From Candidatus Peregrinibacteria bacterium (GTDB taxonomy: Bacteria; Patescibacteriota; Gracilibacteria; UM-FILTER-43-11), in the NCBI GenBank assembly GCA_016699515.1, contig CP064978.1:1240001-1304000 (forward strand): a stretch of DNA of 64,000 nt, read 5' to 3'. This document shows, in pieces, positions 45,801 to 54,936 of this stretch. Under the pieces are notes generated by a model. The model was not told where the DNA came from, made no database searches, and saw only the letters and a list, made by a program, of their open reading frames with translations. The position numbers and the translations under genes were made by a program. Numbering within the stretch: position 1 is the stretch's first letter; each line of letters starts with the position of its first letter.

Positions 45801-47596
45801 CATCAAAACAGATGGGTTTGGTCCGACCCCGCTAGCCAATTCAACGCGAACGTTCATATCACGTACACGCAAATCGCGAGCAGCGGTGATGCTCCAGTTC
45901 AATAATTGAACGTTGGTAACGTTTTGAGCTACTTGAGTAGCTGAAGGACCGTTGTCGGTAATGGTTACGTCACCACCTTTAAGGCTGGTAGCAGTAACGT
46001 TGGCCTTTTTGAAGCCAGAGTTATTCACATTAGCTCCGAAACCATATTGAAGATCCACTACGAACAAGTCGGTGTCTTCATCAAGGTACAATTGAACGCT
46101 GTCGCTGGTGCGGCCTCCGTTTACATCACATTCCACAAAGAAGTTTTTGGTTTGTCCTTCTGGAATTACGTATGGAGAGTATGGGTTGGCGGTAAGATCG
46201 AACGTCATGCGATCACCGATGAATCCATCAGCAGCAGCGATTTCATCGCTACCACGAAGCAAACGACAGTTTTCAAGTTTGCTGCCTGACAAAGTTCCCC
46301 CTTGAGTAAGGGTGATCATGTGAAGCGCAATGTCGTTGGTAGCTCCTGCTTGCAATTTGAACGAAGCTACTTCGGCTCCTTGTTCCCCAATTTGTGGTTG
46401 AGAAATGCTAGAACCATTGGTAGCGGTAACGGTGTTAGCGTTTACCGAACCGGTAACGAATTGACGACCTACTACTGGGAAATCTCCCGCTACAGAGCTA
46501 GCGTTAGAGGTAACATCTGCAGCAGAATCAATTGCGAATGCATGTTGGCTGCTTGCAGTAGCAGTAGAACTCATGTCTCCTACCAAACGAAGGGTAACGG
46601 TGTCACCTGCTTCTACCAACAAGTTGATAGGGAAGGTAGCGGTGTTCGTATCGTTGTTAAGAGTGCGACCGGTGGTCAAGCGGATTGGACCTTCGTATAG
46701 GTAAAGGTTTTCCCAATCGCTGGCGTTACCTACGCCTACGCGGGTTACTACCACATTGCGTACTTCTACGTCGTCAGCAGCAGCTGTGAAGTCGAAGCGA
46801 GACAATTCGATTCCGTTTGCATTAAGAGGAACGGTGGATCCACTTGGGGTACCATCGTTGATCGAAATTTCAAGATCACCCAAAGAGGTGCTTGGAGTGG
46901 TAGGATCGGTAGGATCGGTAGGATCGGTAGGATCGGTAGGAGTGGTCGAGCGAACTACTGGGTTTTGTGCATTTGCTACGATTTTAGCAATTTGAGCACG
47001 AGTTACCAAGTCTGCAGGACCGAATAATCCGTTTCCGTACCCGTCTAGAACTGATTGGTTGTAGGCGGTTACTACGTATTCATGAAACCAGTCGCTCGAG
47101 CGAACGTCTGAGAATACAGATCCAGGAGTAACAGTTTTAGGAACTGCAAATGCGTTTACAGCTACCTTGGCAGCTTGTGCACGATTTACAGAATCACCAG
47201 GGCCGAAACGGCCAGTGAGGTTCCCCGCTGCATCGGTGTAACCAGATGCAATTCAAGCGCAACTGCGGCTTCTACGTAGTCGTAGTACCATGCATCAGGT
47301 GCAACGTCGGAAAAGGTTGGGGTAGCAGGTGCGGTGTAGTTGAAAAGTCCACCGTTAGCGGTGACAACGATTTTCATCAATTCCGCACGGTTCAAGCTAC
47401 GATTTGGGTAGAAGAAATCATTGGGAGCAATGACTCCTTGATCGACCAAATCTTCCACAAAAGGATAGAACCATGCATTGGATGGAACATCCTGGAATGT
47501 GGTGGCTTGAGCGATAGCAACACCCGAGCTAGTGAGCACCAAAGCAAAGGTGCTTACCGCCGCGATTGCTCGCTTAATACCATGAGCGATATTCAT
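42891..47596 (-). CDS. Probable major S-layer protein with three N-terminal SLH domains (one frameshift)
   Basis: About 1568 residues. The signal peptide (AIAAVSTFALVLTSSGVAIAQ) is followed by three SLH domains: FQDVPSNAWFYPFVEDL with NRSLNRAELMK, FSDVAPDAWYYDYVEAAVAL with GPGDSVNRAQAAK, and FSDVRSSDWFHEYV with LVTRAQIAK. The frame breaks inside SLH 2 near 47250; a G added to GCGCTTGAATTG gives ALGIASGYTDAAGN and restores it. A (Thr-Asp-Pro)n linker then leads into more than 1200 residues of repeated beta-sandwich modules, almost free of cysteine. Codon choice here is narrow and differs from neighbours (many GGT, GTA, GCT), as in highly expressed genes. A promoter, a structured leader region and a strong terminator surround it. 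Major S-layer status is inference. Confidence 0.85.
46901..46941 (-). repeat. Nine-base tandem repeat coding Thr-Asp-Pro
   Basis: More than four copies of GGATCGGTA in a row, read on the minus strand as repeated TDP residues in the linker after the SLH domains. Copy number could vary between strains. Confidence 0.85.
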
Positions 47597-47688
47597 AATA
47601 AAATAAGTTAAAAGGGTAAATAAACTCTGTGCAAAGAAAAAAATTATTTAATGCTCTTTTACGAAAGTAAAAAATGGAGCGCGGTCTT

Positions 47689-47717
47689 TGCATAAAAAGT
47701 AAATGATATAAAATCAA
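47689..47717 (-). promoter_or_regulatory. Possible promoter of the S-layer gene
   Basis: On the minus strand TTGATT (47717-47712), 17 bases, TATGCA (47694-47689), about 90 bases before the ATG at 47596. Other AT-rich options exist, so this is tentative. Confidence 0.35.
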
Positions 47718-48252
47718 TAAATCTATTGATTTGATGGCCGCCAGTGGCGGCAAAAATAGTTTCCCTATGTTGTTAAAGAGCATGGTATTTCGATCGTAGA
47801 CATCTGACGATGTGTCGAACATCCGCAGAAGCCTAGTATCGAAAAAGTGTTTTATTCAAGGCGTTTTTCAAAGTTTTTTGACGTGCAAACGCCCACTTTT
47901 TCAAGTGTTCTTTTTTGCTTTTTAACGGCGATTTTAAAGAATTTTTGTTTGTCGGGGTGCGTTTTTTTATCCCCGACATTTTAAGTTATATCCCTCTGTA
48001 GTGTCAATGAAACAACCCTTGCGCCGTGGAGCAGAATATGGCGAGCAATCTTTTTATTCATTCATGCCACCATCTTCGCCATGTAAAACAGTGATTTCCC
48101 TGTGTTTGTTACAACTTTTTACTTGCTTACTTATCAAAATATTTTTTAATCGTTTAAAACGAGTGGCGATCATAGCGTTTTTTTTAAAAAAAAGCAAGTG
48201 TAAAAGCCGCATTTTCTATTTTGGACATCCTTTCAAAAATGTACAACATTTT
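47718..48252. other. Gene-free region with structured elements
   Basis: No convincing gene. It holds a GCCGCC/GGCGGC hairpin (47737-47751), a larger fold at 47841-47902 (GAAAAAGTG and GGCGTTT pair with AAACGCC and CACTTTTTC, leaving a ten-base bulge), and a GTCGGGG/CCCCGAC hairpin at 47951-47977. A short ORF at 48001-48255 has no protein-like pattern and is not counted. Confidence 0.55.
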
Positions 48253-48352
48253 TGAGTTAAGAGTTAATAGTTAAGAATTAATAGTTAAGCATTAAAAATT
48301 AGGTGTCATTTTTAACTGAGCGAAGCGATTTAACTCTGTAATTATTAACTAA
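48253..48352. repeat. Intergenic palindrome family B
   Basis: Words TTAAGAGTTAATAGTTAAGAATTAATAG on the left and TTAACTCTGTAATTATTAACTAA on the right, around GAGCGAAGCGATTT. The same GCGAAGCGATT core appears inverted in the copy at 62119. Confidence 0.65.
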
Positions 48353-48389
48353 AACAAAGCTTGTCTGCGCACAAAGAAGAAGGCTTTGT

Positions 48390-48418
48390 TTGACATTGGG
48401 TAGGGGTATCCCTATAAT
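48390..48418 (+). promoter_or_regulatory. Perfect consensus promoter of tRNA-fMet
   Basis: TTGACA (48390-48395), exactly 17 bases, TATAAT (48413-48418). The tRNA begins at 48424, so transcription should start within a base or two of the mature 5' end. Confidence 0.9.
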
Positions 48419-48423
48419 CCCCG

Positions 48424-48498
<75 letters not shown>

Positions 48499-48551
48499 AT
48501 TCGTTTCTGTTCGACTCACTAACCTGGTGGGTTTTTTGTTGTACTTCGAAG

Positions 48552-48621
48552 AGGGTGTAGGGCTTAGTTTAGGGCATAGAATCTCGTGATTCTACTTGCT
48601 ATGCCCTACACCCTTGCCCTA
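48552..48621. repeat. Dispersed palindrome family A, copy 3
   Basis: AGGGTGTAGGGCTTAG and AGGGCATAGAATC on the left, GATTCTACTTGCTATGCCCTACACCCTTGCCCT on the right. Its right edge contributes the TAG stop (minus strand, 48619-48621) of the FtsB-like gene. Confidence 0.72.
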
Positions 48622-49086
48622 AGAATCAATTTTTTCGCTGCTTTCAATTCGCTCATTCAATGTAGGGGGCTGTGTGGGGATGGTTTGTGTTTTGATCGAT
48701 AATGTGGCGCCAAAAAAATATTCCCACCATTGATAATGCAGGGGGAGCTGAGTGATACTGGTTTCTTGTAATGTATTTTTTGCCGGTTCGTTCTTTACGA
48801 CACTTGTTTCACGGGGGATGATGATGAGTTTTTCGCCGGGATTGAGCAAGTTAAGGCTTTCTTTGGCGTAGAGATCTCGAAATTGGGTTGATTCAAAGTA
48901 CTGTACATCTTTGGGTTTTTGATACGCAAGCTGGGCCAAGTGGTCTATTTCTTGCTCAAAGGATTTGATATTCTGATCAATTTTATAATCCCGATACAAA
49001 AGCGTGGTGAGCGAGAAAAAAAGGTATAACACAACCATCAATCCGCCAATAATCATGAGCTGTAAAGTGAAGGGGGAGCGCTTCAT
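48619..49086 (-). CDS. FtsB/DivIC-like cell division protein
   Basis: 155 residues: a short basic N-terminus, one transmembrane helix (LMIIGGLMVVLYLFFSLTTLL) and a coiled coil (YKIDQNIKSFEQEIDHLAQLA), then a disordered tail. This is the layout of septum formation initiators (FtsB/DivIC, PF04977), which join FtsL and FtsQ at the division site. The gene diverges from murC, across a family C repeat, and an FtsQ-like gene is present at 54937, which supports the call. The stop codon TAG lies within a family A repeat. The tail after residue 90 is longer than usual for FtsB. Confidence 0.75.
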   Translation of the reverse strand: MKRSPFTLQLMIIGGLMVVLYLFFSLTTLLYRDYKIDQNIKSFEQEIDHLAQLAYQKPKDVQYFESTQFRDLYAKESLNLLNPGEKLIIIPRETSVVKNEPAKNTLQETSITQLPLHYQWWEYFFGATLSIKTQTIPTQPPTLNERIESSEKIDS

Positions 49087-49089
49087 ATT

Positions 49090-49170
49090 CGTTATAGTTA
49101 TAGTTTTAGTTCGAGTTTTGATAATCTAAACCCGAACTATTACTAATGTTGATACTATAACAATAACTTG
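49090..49170. repeat. Intergenic palindrome family C
   Basis: GTTATAGTTATAGTTTTAGTTCGAGTTTTG on the left; AAACCCGAACTATTACTAATG and ACTATAACAATAAC on the right. It separates the divergent ftsB-like and murC genes, where their promoters should be. Confidence 0.6.
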
Positions 49171-49185
49171 TGATATATTCCACTC

Positions 49186-50487
49186 ATGTTCACTAATAAA
49201 ACTCACATTCATTTTATCGGCTTGGGGGGGATTGGGGTGAGTGCCATGGCTTATTGGGCGCTGGAAAATGGCAAAACCGTCAGTGGTTCGGACGCCGTTC
49301 AAAGCGCCATTACCGACAACTTGGCAAAGCAAGGGGCTCAAGTGGCTATAGGAAGCGATAAAACCAACTTGCCCGCGGGGGTTGATTTGGTGGTTTATAC
49401 CGAGGCGATTGATCGGTCCACGCATCCGGAATTTTTGGCGGCAACCGCACGAGCCATTCCAACGTTGAGCTATTTTGAAGCCTTGGGCGCTCTGTCGAAA
49501 GCGTATCGCACCGTGGCGGTGGTAGGCACTCATGGAAAAACCACCACGACAGCGATGATTGGGCTTGCGGCGATCGAATTGGGTTTGGATCCCACTGTCT
49601 TTGTGGGCAGCAAAGTGCGTGAATTTGGTCAAAAAAACTTTCGGGCGGGCGGTAGCCCATGGCTGATTGTAGAAGCCTGCGAGTATCGCGAAAGTTTTTT
49701 GCATCTTCGCCCTTATGGACTGATTTTGCTCAATTGTGAAGCGGAACATTTAGATTATTATCAAACCGAAGCGCGTTATCGGGAAGGATTTAAGCGTTTA
49801 GTGGACCAAGTGGATCCGGATGGGTTTGTGATCGCCAATGCGGCCGACCCCAACGTGGTGGATGTGCTCAGTGACTATCAGGGTGCGATTGAGTGGGTTT
49901 CCGAAGCGGACGTGAAGCATGCGCTTTCTTTGAATGTGTTGGGCCAATTCAATCAATGGAATGCCCACATGGCGCGTAAGGCGCTCAGGCGATTGGGGGG
50001 CGAAGATGAGCGTATTAAAACCGCTTTGAGCCATTTTTCGGGTACGTGGAGGCGCATGGAATATAAAGGGCGAGTAAATGGAGCGATCGTGCTGGATGAT
50101 TATGGTCACCACCCCACTGAAATCCGCGCCACACTGGGGGCCATTCGTGCGCATTATCCGGACCAGCGCTTGATTTGTGTTTTTCAAGGGCATCAGTACA
50201 GCCGCACCCATCAATTGCTGGATCTGTTTGTCGATTCCTTTCGGGATGCGGATTTGGTTTGGATCACGGATCTGTATGAGGTGCGCGATTCCGCCTTGGA
50301 TCGGGAAAAAATTGATGGTGAACGGTTTGCAAAGGCTATTGCGGCTGTGCATCCTCAGGTTCGTTACAGTGGCAGCCTGGAACAAACCTATGACGCCTTG
50401 CTGCCGGTTTTGTCGCCCAACGACGTGGTGGTGATTATGGGCGCAGGCACGATTGGCCTGCTAGCGGAACGGCTGACTGAAGGGTAA
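49186..50487 (+). CDS. murC: UDP-N-acetylmuramate--L-alanine ligase MurC
   Basis: 433-residue ligase that adds L-alanine to UDP-MurNAc, the first amino acid of the wall peptide. Diagnostic sites are HIHFIGLGGIGVSAMAYWAL (UDP site), VAVVGTHGKTTTTAMIGLAA (ATP site), VEACEYRESFLHL, NCEAEHLDYY, and VLDDYGHHPTEIRATLGAI with FQGHQYSRTHQLLDLF. Mpl-type ligases are similar, but the complete set of cell-wall genes here and the HQYSRT motif favour MurC. It is intact and of normal length. A family E hairpin begins right after the stop codon. Confidence 0.92.
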   Translation: MFTNKTHIHFIGLGGIGVSAMAYWALENGKTVSGSDAVQSAITDNLAKQGAQVAIGSDKTNLPAGVDLVVYTEAIDRSTHPEFLAATARAIPTLSYFEALGALSKAYRTVAVVGTHGKTTTTAMIGLAAIELGLDPTVFVGSKVREFGQKNFRAGGSPWLIVEACEYRESFLHLRPYGLILLNCEAEHLDYYQTEARYREGFKRLVDQVDPDGFVIANAADPNVVDVLSDYQGAIEWVSEADVKHALSLNVLGQFNQWNAHMARKALRRLGGEDERIKTALSHFSGTWRRMEYKGRVNGAIVLDDYGHHPTEIRATLGAIRAHYPDQRLICVFQGHQYSRTHQLLDLFVDSFRDADLVWITDLYEVRDSALDREKIDGERFAKAIAAVHPQVRYSGSLEQTYDALLPVLSPNDVVVIMGAGTIGLLAERLTEG

Positions 50488-50519
50488 GATGCCGGTTTCC
50501 CGCCTCGGGCGGGCGGCAT
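50488..50519. repeat. Hairpin of family E after murC
   Basis: GATGCCG and CCCGCC pair with GGCGGG and CGGCAT around TCG, starting at the base after the murC stop. Could serve as a terminator. Confidence 0.65.
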
Positions 50520-50548
50520 GACCCATTACAAAAACCCAAACAAAATAT

Positions 50549-50577
50549 TTGACATGTTTTTAAATATGTTTTATAAT
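50549..50577 (+). promoter_or_regulatory. Consensus promoter of the DHH phosphoesterase
   Basis: TTGACA (50549-50554), 17 bases, TATAAT (50572-50577). The ATG is at 50628, giving a leader of about 45 bases. Confidence 0.85.
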
Positions 50578-50627
50578 GTGCTATTAACTTCATTTATTTT
50601 ACAAATTTAAAAAATATTTTATAGTAT

Positions 50628-52508
50628 ATGAATCCTCAATTGTATCAAGACGCACATCAGCTCGTGGAACACAGTCATCGCATTTTGCTGTTAACGCATA
50701 CCAAGGCGGATTGTGATGGTTTGGGGGCCGCGCTCGCGGCTTATAGCGTTTTAAAGCAAATGGGGAAGGATCCCGTGGTGGTGACCGCTGACCCCATTAG
50801 TGAAAATATGCGCTTTTTGCCTTCGATCGATTTGCTGCAAAATTCGTTGGGGGGCGATGAGTTTGTGATTCAGCTTGATATTAGCCGCACTTTGATTGAT
50901 AAAATTAAATACAATACGAGTGACGATGCGCGCCTCATGAACATTGTGATCACTCCTAAAAACGGTGTGTTTAGTGATAAAGATGTGCAGTTTCGTTCGG
51001 GAGAAATGGTCCCGTTCGATTTGATCATGATTTTTGATACGGGTAATTTGGAACATTTGGGCTCGTTGTACGAAAAAAACGTCGATTTGTTTTACAACAC
51101 TCCCCTTATTAATATCGATCATCACGCCAGCAACACTCATTTTGGCCAAGTTAATTTGTTAGATCCTACCGCTGCTTCGGCTACAGAGGTTCTGTATGGA
51201 TTTTTGAAGGACCTGGAAACGCGCCATCAAAAAACCTATTTAAACGCGGATATCGCTACCTTACTTTTGGCGGGGATTATTACCGATACCGGCAGTTTTC
51301 AACATGCCAACACGTCGCCACGGTCTATGGAAACTGCGGCTGAATTGCTGGATTTGGGAGCACGACAACAAGAGATCATCAAAAATATTTATAAAACCAA
51401 AAGCTCAGCACCCTAAAATTATGGGGGAGCATTCTTTCTAAGGTCCAAGTGGACCCGGTTTATCGAATGGTGTGGTCCACCATTAGCGATCAGGATTTGA
51501 AAGATGCGGATGCAACGATTGATGAAACCGATGGCATTATTGACGACTTGCTCACCAATGCCCCAGGGGCCGAGGTGGTGTTTCTGATCAAATACAACCG
51601 AGAAGGCTATGTTTCCACCAGCATGCGCTCCACCGGCAACCAGATCGACGTGGGAGCCTTCTGCGCTCAAAATGGGGGCGGAGGACATGTGCGAGCGGCA
51701 GGCTTTAAATTGTTTGATGCACGACCTTTCGACGTCATTGCCGGGGATATTGTGGAACGTGTACGTCGCTTTCAAGCGGATCGTTTGCACATCGACGCGT
51801 CTTTGGGCATGACTGCTTCGGATGCGCCTGTTTTAGAATCAGCACCGCCTACCCAACGCGTACAACCCACCGTAGAAACACCCTCGGCGGATCGCCCAAA
51901 GGAAGTAACGTATTTGAATTTTGAAGCGCCGGAACCCGTTGTAGACCGGTCCGCTCTCGCGGACGTAGACCGTGCCGAAGGCCAATCTGCTAACGCAGAT
52001 GAGGGCCGAGTGGTGGATTCTTCGAATGAGGATAAACTTAAAACCAAGTCTCAAAAGCGTCGCGAGCAGCGCAAGCGCGCCAAAGAACGCGCAGCGAATG
52101 AACCCGCAGTGGATGCACAAGAAAAGAATGTTCAGGCATTGGGCAAGGCATTTGTTAGCCAGCCCACTCCTGCACCGGTTGGCATTCAGCCGGTTATTGA
52201 ACCCGTGGTTGTGCCCACCATTGAAATTCAGACGCCCAATCCACAGGCTCCAAACGTTCAGCCCGTGCAAGTGCCAGAACCGGCAGCAACGTTTGCCGAA
52301 CCAGCGTCCGAGGAGCCTAAGGCCCCCGTCGTTCCCGACTGGCTTGCTTCTGCGGATGAGACACCCGCTGTACCCGAAACACCAGCAGCGGATGCTTTAC
52401 CCACCTAGCCCTGCCGATGTGGTCGCAGAAGAATCGACTTCTGATGCTGAACCGGCTCAACCCAATGGGGTTACCCCGGAAATGCCGGATTGGTTAAAAC
52501 CGGAATAA
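50628..52508 (+). CDS. DHH-family phosphoesterase (NrnA-like) with long Pro/Ala tail (two frameshifts)
   Basis: The N-terminal 330 residues form a DHH/DHHA1 phosphoesterase like NrnA (nanoRNase/pAp phosphatase): HTKADCDGLGAALAAY, MIFDTGN, NIDHHASNTHFGQV, GIITDTGSFQHANTSP and, in DHHA1, GGGGHVRAAGFKL. A shift near 51395-51400 moves frame +3 to +2 (corrected: LKLWGSILSKVQVDPVYR). The remaining 230 residues are unusual: disordered Pro-Ala-Glu sequence with a basic patch (SQKRREQRKRAKERA) and an ending PDWLKPE. A second shift near 52395-52405 adds that ending; another PDWL lies about 40 residues earlier. The enzyme would degrade very short RNAs or cyclic dinucleotide products. The tail suggests tethering to a partner. 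Confidence 0.85.
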
Positions 52509-52547
52509 AGGTGCGTTTAGACTTGGATGTGGCTTGGTGCCCCCCCT

Positions 52548-52787
52548 TTAGTGCTGGCGTACCGCTCGGCAAGGATTGCAACTTAAAATGCGCCATATTC
52601 CTTTGGCTATGCCCTTAATGATGCCCTCTTTTTCGATGGCTTCGATCATGTACTGCGAACAACTGGGGCTGAATTGACAGTATCCATGGGGGTATAGGGT
52701 TTTAGCCCAAATACTGTGATCGGGCGAGAGCGTCTTTTGGTAGAGTTTGATAAGCCCGATGGGTATTTTTTTAAAACAATGCGTCAA
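52548..52787 (-). CDS. yidD: Membrane protein insertion efficiency factor YidD
   Basis: 79-residue YidD family protein, a small membrane-associated helper of the YidC insertase. Typical motif set: IGLIKLYQKTLSPD, YCQFSPSCSQYMIEAIEKEG with its three cysteines, KGIWRILSCNPC. Normal length and intact frame. It follows the M23 peptidase gene by 22 bases on the same strand, so the two may be co-transcribed. In many genomes yidD lies between rnpA and yidC; here it does not, a sign of gene rearrangement. Confidence 0.93.
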   Translation of the reverse strand: MTHCFKKIPIGLIKLYQKTLSPDHSIWAKTLYPHGYCQFSPSCSQYMIEAIEKEGIIKGIAKGIWRILSCNPCRAVRQH

Positions 52788-52809
52788 TCGTCGGGGTGCA
52801 AAGCGCTTT

Positions 52810-53904
52810 TTAATAAAAGCTCATTGGGTTGTACTTAATGCCGTTCACTCGCACTTCAAAGTGCAAATGAATTCCTGTTTGCCCGTACACACGCCCTGTA
52901 TTTCCCATCCACGCGATGGTTTGCCCTTGATCTACGTATTGCCCTTCGGTTACGTACAGCTTTTCGTTGTGCGCATATAGGGTTTGCATGCCGTCTCCGT
53001 GGTCGATGATGATGACGTTTCCGTATCCTCCGTTCCATCCGGTGCCTGCTTTGATGACTTTACCGCTTGCAGCAGCATAAATGGGGCCTTTGTTGCGATT
53101 GGCAATGTCCAAAGCTGCGTGGCTGCGTTGGTAGTACTGAGTCACTTTGTAACCCGATGAAACCGGCCAAATGAGTTTGCCACTGGCCACGGCCGCACTG
53201 TTTCCTGGAGCGGCATTGGGGGCGGTGGGAACTGAAGAGCGACCTTTGGTTGCCGGTGCGGGCGCTTGGCGGGTGGCGCCAGGGATGATGAGCATGGTGC
53301 CGATTTCGAGCGGCGTATCATCCAATTGGTTTTGTGCAATGATGACGTCACGTTCTACTTTGTATTTTTTGGCAAGCGACGCAACGGTGTCGCCTTTTTG
53401 TACTGAATGCGAAAGCCCATCAACCGGTGGAATTTTTAGCTGCATGCCGGCGCGGACCAAATTTGGGTTCCATAAATCGTTCTCGCCCATCAACGTTTCT
53501 TTTTTTAAGCTGAAGCGTTGGGCAATGGACGAAAGCGTGTATCCGGGTTCGACGGTGTACACAAAAATATCGCTAAACCCACTGCGATCACTTTCGGTGG
53601 TTTGAATGGAAGGTTTGAGCAAAAATCCGTCTTCCGTCATGATGTCGGTGAGTACTTGTTCCGCATTGCGCTCAGTGTACTCAAAAACAGTGAGTTCGTC
53701 GGTATGAGGATTGAACCCGGCCGTAATTTCGTACGTTGGGAATACGCTCAAAATGAAAAGCAGTGCTGCCGAGGCAACGGTGATGCGCTTTAGAAATTGA
53801 CGCGTCAACGACGGCCGTGAAGTCGTTTTTCTTTCGGTTTCAATCTTCCTTTTAAGCCCTTTGGGGCTTGGTGTCTTTCCGGCTGTCTTGCTCACTTGCT
53901 GCAA
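52810..53904 (-). CDS. Membrane-anchored LysM and M23 peptidase (endopeptidase-like)
   Basis: 364 residues: a long basic cytoplasmic N-terminus, one membrane helix (ITVASAALLFILSVFPTY), two LysM wall-binding repeats (YTVEPGYTLSSIAQRFSL, HSVQKGDTVASLAKKYKV) and a C-terminal M23 metallopeptidase domain. The zinc-site motifs are present: HAALDIAN in place of HxxxD, and HLHFEVRVNG with the final HxH; YAHNEKLYV is also typical. It may cut peptide cross-bridges in peptidoglycan during growth or division. A Pro/Ala linker separates the halves. Being part of the wall gene group (YidD, D,D-carboxypeptidase, FtsQ) supports this. Confidence 0.9.
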   Translation of the reverse strand: MQQVSKTAGKTPSPKGLKRKIETERKTTSRPSLTRQFLKRITVASAALLFILSVFPTYEITAGFNPHTDELTVFEYTERNAEQVLTDIMTEDGFLLKPSIQTTESDRSGFSDIFVYTVEPGYTLSSIAQRFSLKKETLMGENDLWNPNLVRAGMQLKIPPVDGLSHSVQKGDTVASLAKKYKVERDVIIAQNQLDDTPLEIGTMLIIPGATRQAPAPATKGRSSVPTAPNAAPGNSAAVASGKLIWPVSSGYKVTQYYQRSHAALDIANRNKGPIYAAASGKVIKAGTGWNGGYGNVIIIDHGDGMQTLYAHNEKLYVTEGQYVDQGQTIAWMGNTGRVYGQTGIHLHFEVRVNGIKYNPMSFY

Positions 53905-54029
53905 TAATCGAGCGTGTCGAGTTCGCTTGGCCTGTAAATTGATGGATGACTGACTAATTGATCTATGTTAAAGAATAAACCCAAGATCGTTGCCTATTCT
54001 AATCGAAAGGGGGTATTAAGGCAAGTGTT

Positions 54030-54920
54030 TTACCAAATCACGTTGTTTTGTGCCCACTGAATTAGCCGCTCACTTTCGCCAAAACGGTCGGGGCTGTTCA
54101 GCAAAATCACCAGGATTTCTTTGTTGTTTTTTAAGTGGGCCAAATTGATAACGCAGTTGCCGGCGGCGTCGGTTGTGCCTGTTTTTACGCCGCGGATATC
54201 AAGCGTGAGACTATCGAGGAGTTGATTGGTGGTTTGGAATGTGTGGCTGAGCGCGCCGTTGGTGGAGGTTACCGTGGCTTGTTTGATTTGTACCAGGCGG
54301 CGAAAATCGGGATTTTTGAGGGCATGGCGGGTAAGAATGGCTAGATCATATGCCGAGGCATAGTGCCCGGGTTCGTCCAAGCCGATCGTATTTTTGAATT
54401 GGGTGTTTTTTAGCCCCAATGATTTGGCGCGGTCGTTCATTTCTTGAATGAAAGCCTGAGGAGAGCCACTATGAAATTCGGCCAAGGCCATGGCGGCGTC
54501 CCCCGCGGAGCGGACCAATAGCCCTGTTAATAGGCTTTCGACGGTGATGGTTTCATTTTTTACCAACCACATGCGAACGCCAAGCTCTTGTTCGCCGGGG
54601 TAGGCGGTTTTTACCGTTACTACTTCGTTTAAATCGTGAGATTCCACAATGAGCAACGCGGTCATGATTTTTGTCAAACTGGCCATTGGCAGCGGTTCTT
54701 GACTGCTTTTTTCGAGCAATGGCATCCCGGTTTCCGCATCCACCAGCAAAGCGGACTTGGCGCCTATTTGCGGCTTTTCGGCATTGGGTTTCAGCATGGG
54801 AATGGCGGAAGCCATTATCATGTCACTCATGTTAAACCATGGGGTCGGCGGATTGGTGGAGGGCGCCGTTGCAACGTTCAGTTGGGCCAACAGTAAAATC
54901 GATAGAAGACTTCTTAGCAT
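54030..54920 (-). CDS. D-alanyl-D-alanine carboxypeptidase (S11), altered SxN motif
   Basis: 296-residue serine peptidase that trims the terminal D-alanine from wall peptides. Signal peptide LRSLLSILLLAQLNVATA; catalytic SxxK in PMASLTKIMTALL; KTG in RGVKTGTTDAAGN. The second motif, normally SxN, reads RSAGDAAMALAE: glycine where asparagine is expected. The base sequence at that spot is clear, but one substitution would restore it (GGG/AAC differ by more than one base, so a simple single-base read error would not). The length is short for the family; the usual C-terminal beta domain and membrane anchor are missing. FtsQ-like gene lies 16 bases upstream on the same strand. Confidence 0.88.
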   Translation of the reverse strand: MLRSLLSILLLAQLNVATAPSTNPPTPWFNMSDMIMASAIPMLKPNAEKPQIGAKSALLVDAETGMPLLEKSSQEPLPMASLTKIMTALLIVESHDLNEVVTVKTAYPGEQELGVRMWLVKNETITVESLLTGLLVRSAGDAAMALAEFHSGSPQAFIQEMNDRAKSLGLKNTQFKNTIGLDEPGHYASAYDLAILTRHALKNPDFRRLVQIKQATVTSTNGALSHTFQTTNQLLDSLTLDIRGVKTGTTDAAGNCVINLAHLKNNKEILVILLNSPDRFGESERLIQWAQNNVIW

Positions 54921-54936
54921 GGGTTAATGCACCCGC

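Noticed and set aside
43036..46995. Many plus-strand ORFs opposite the S-layer gene
   Set aside because: They mirror the highly biased minus-strand gene, have no domain or hydrophobic pattern of their own, and break at random.
48001..48255. An 84-residue plus-strand ORF in the gene-free region
   Set aside because: Poly-lysine and poly-phenylalanine from AT-rich DNA, no family, no promoter and it runs into a repeat.
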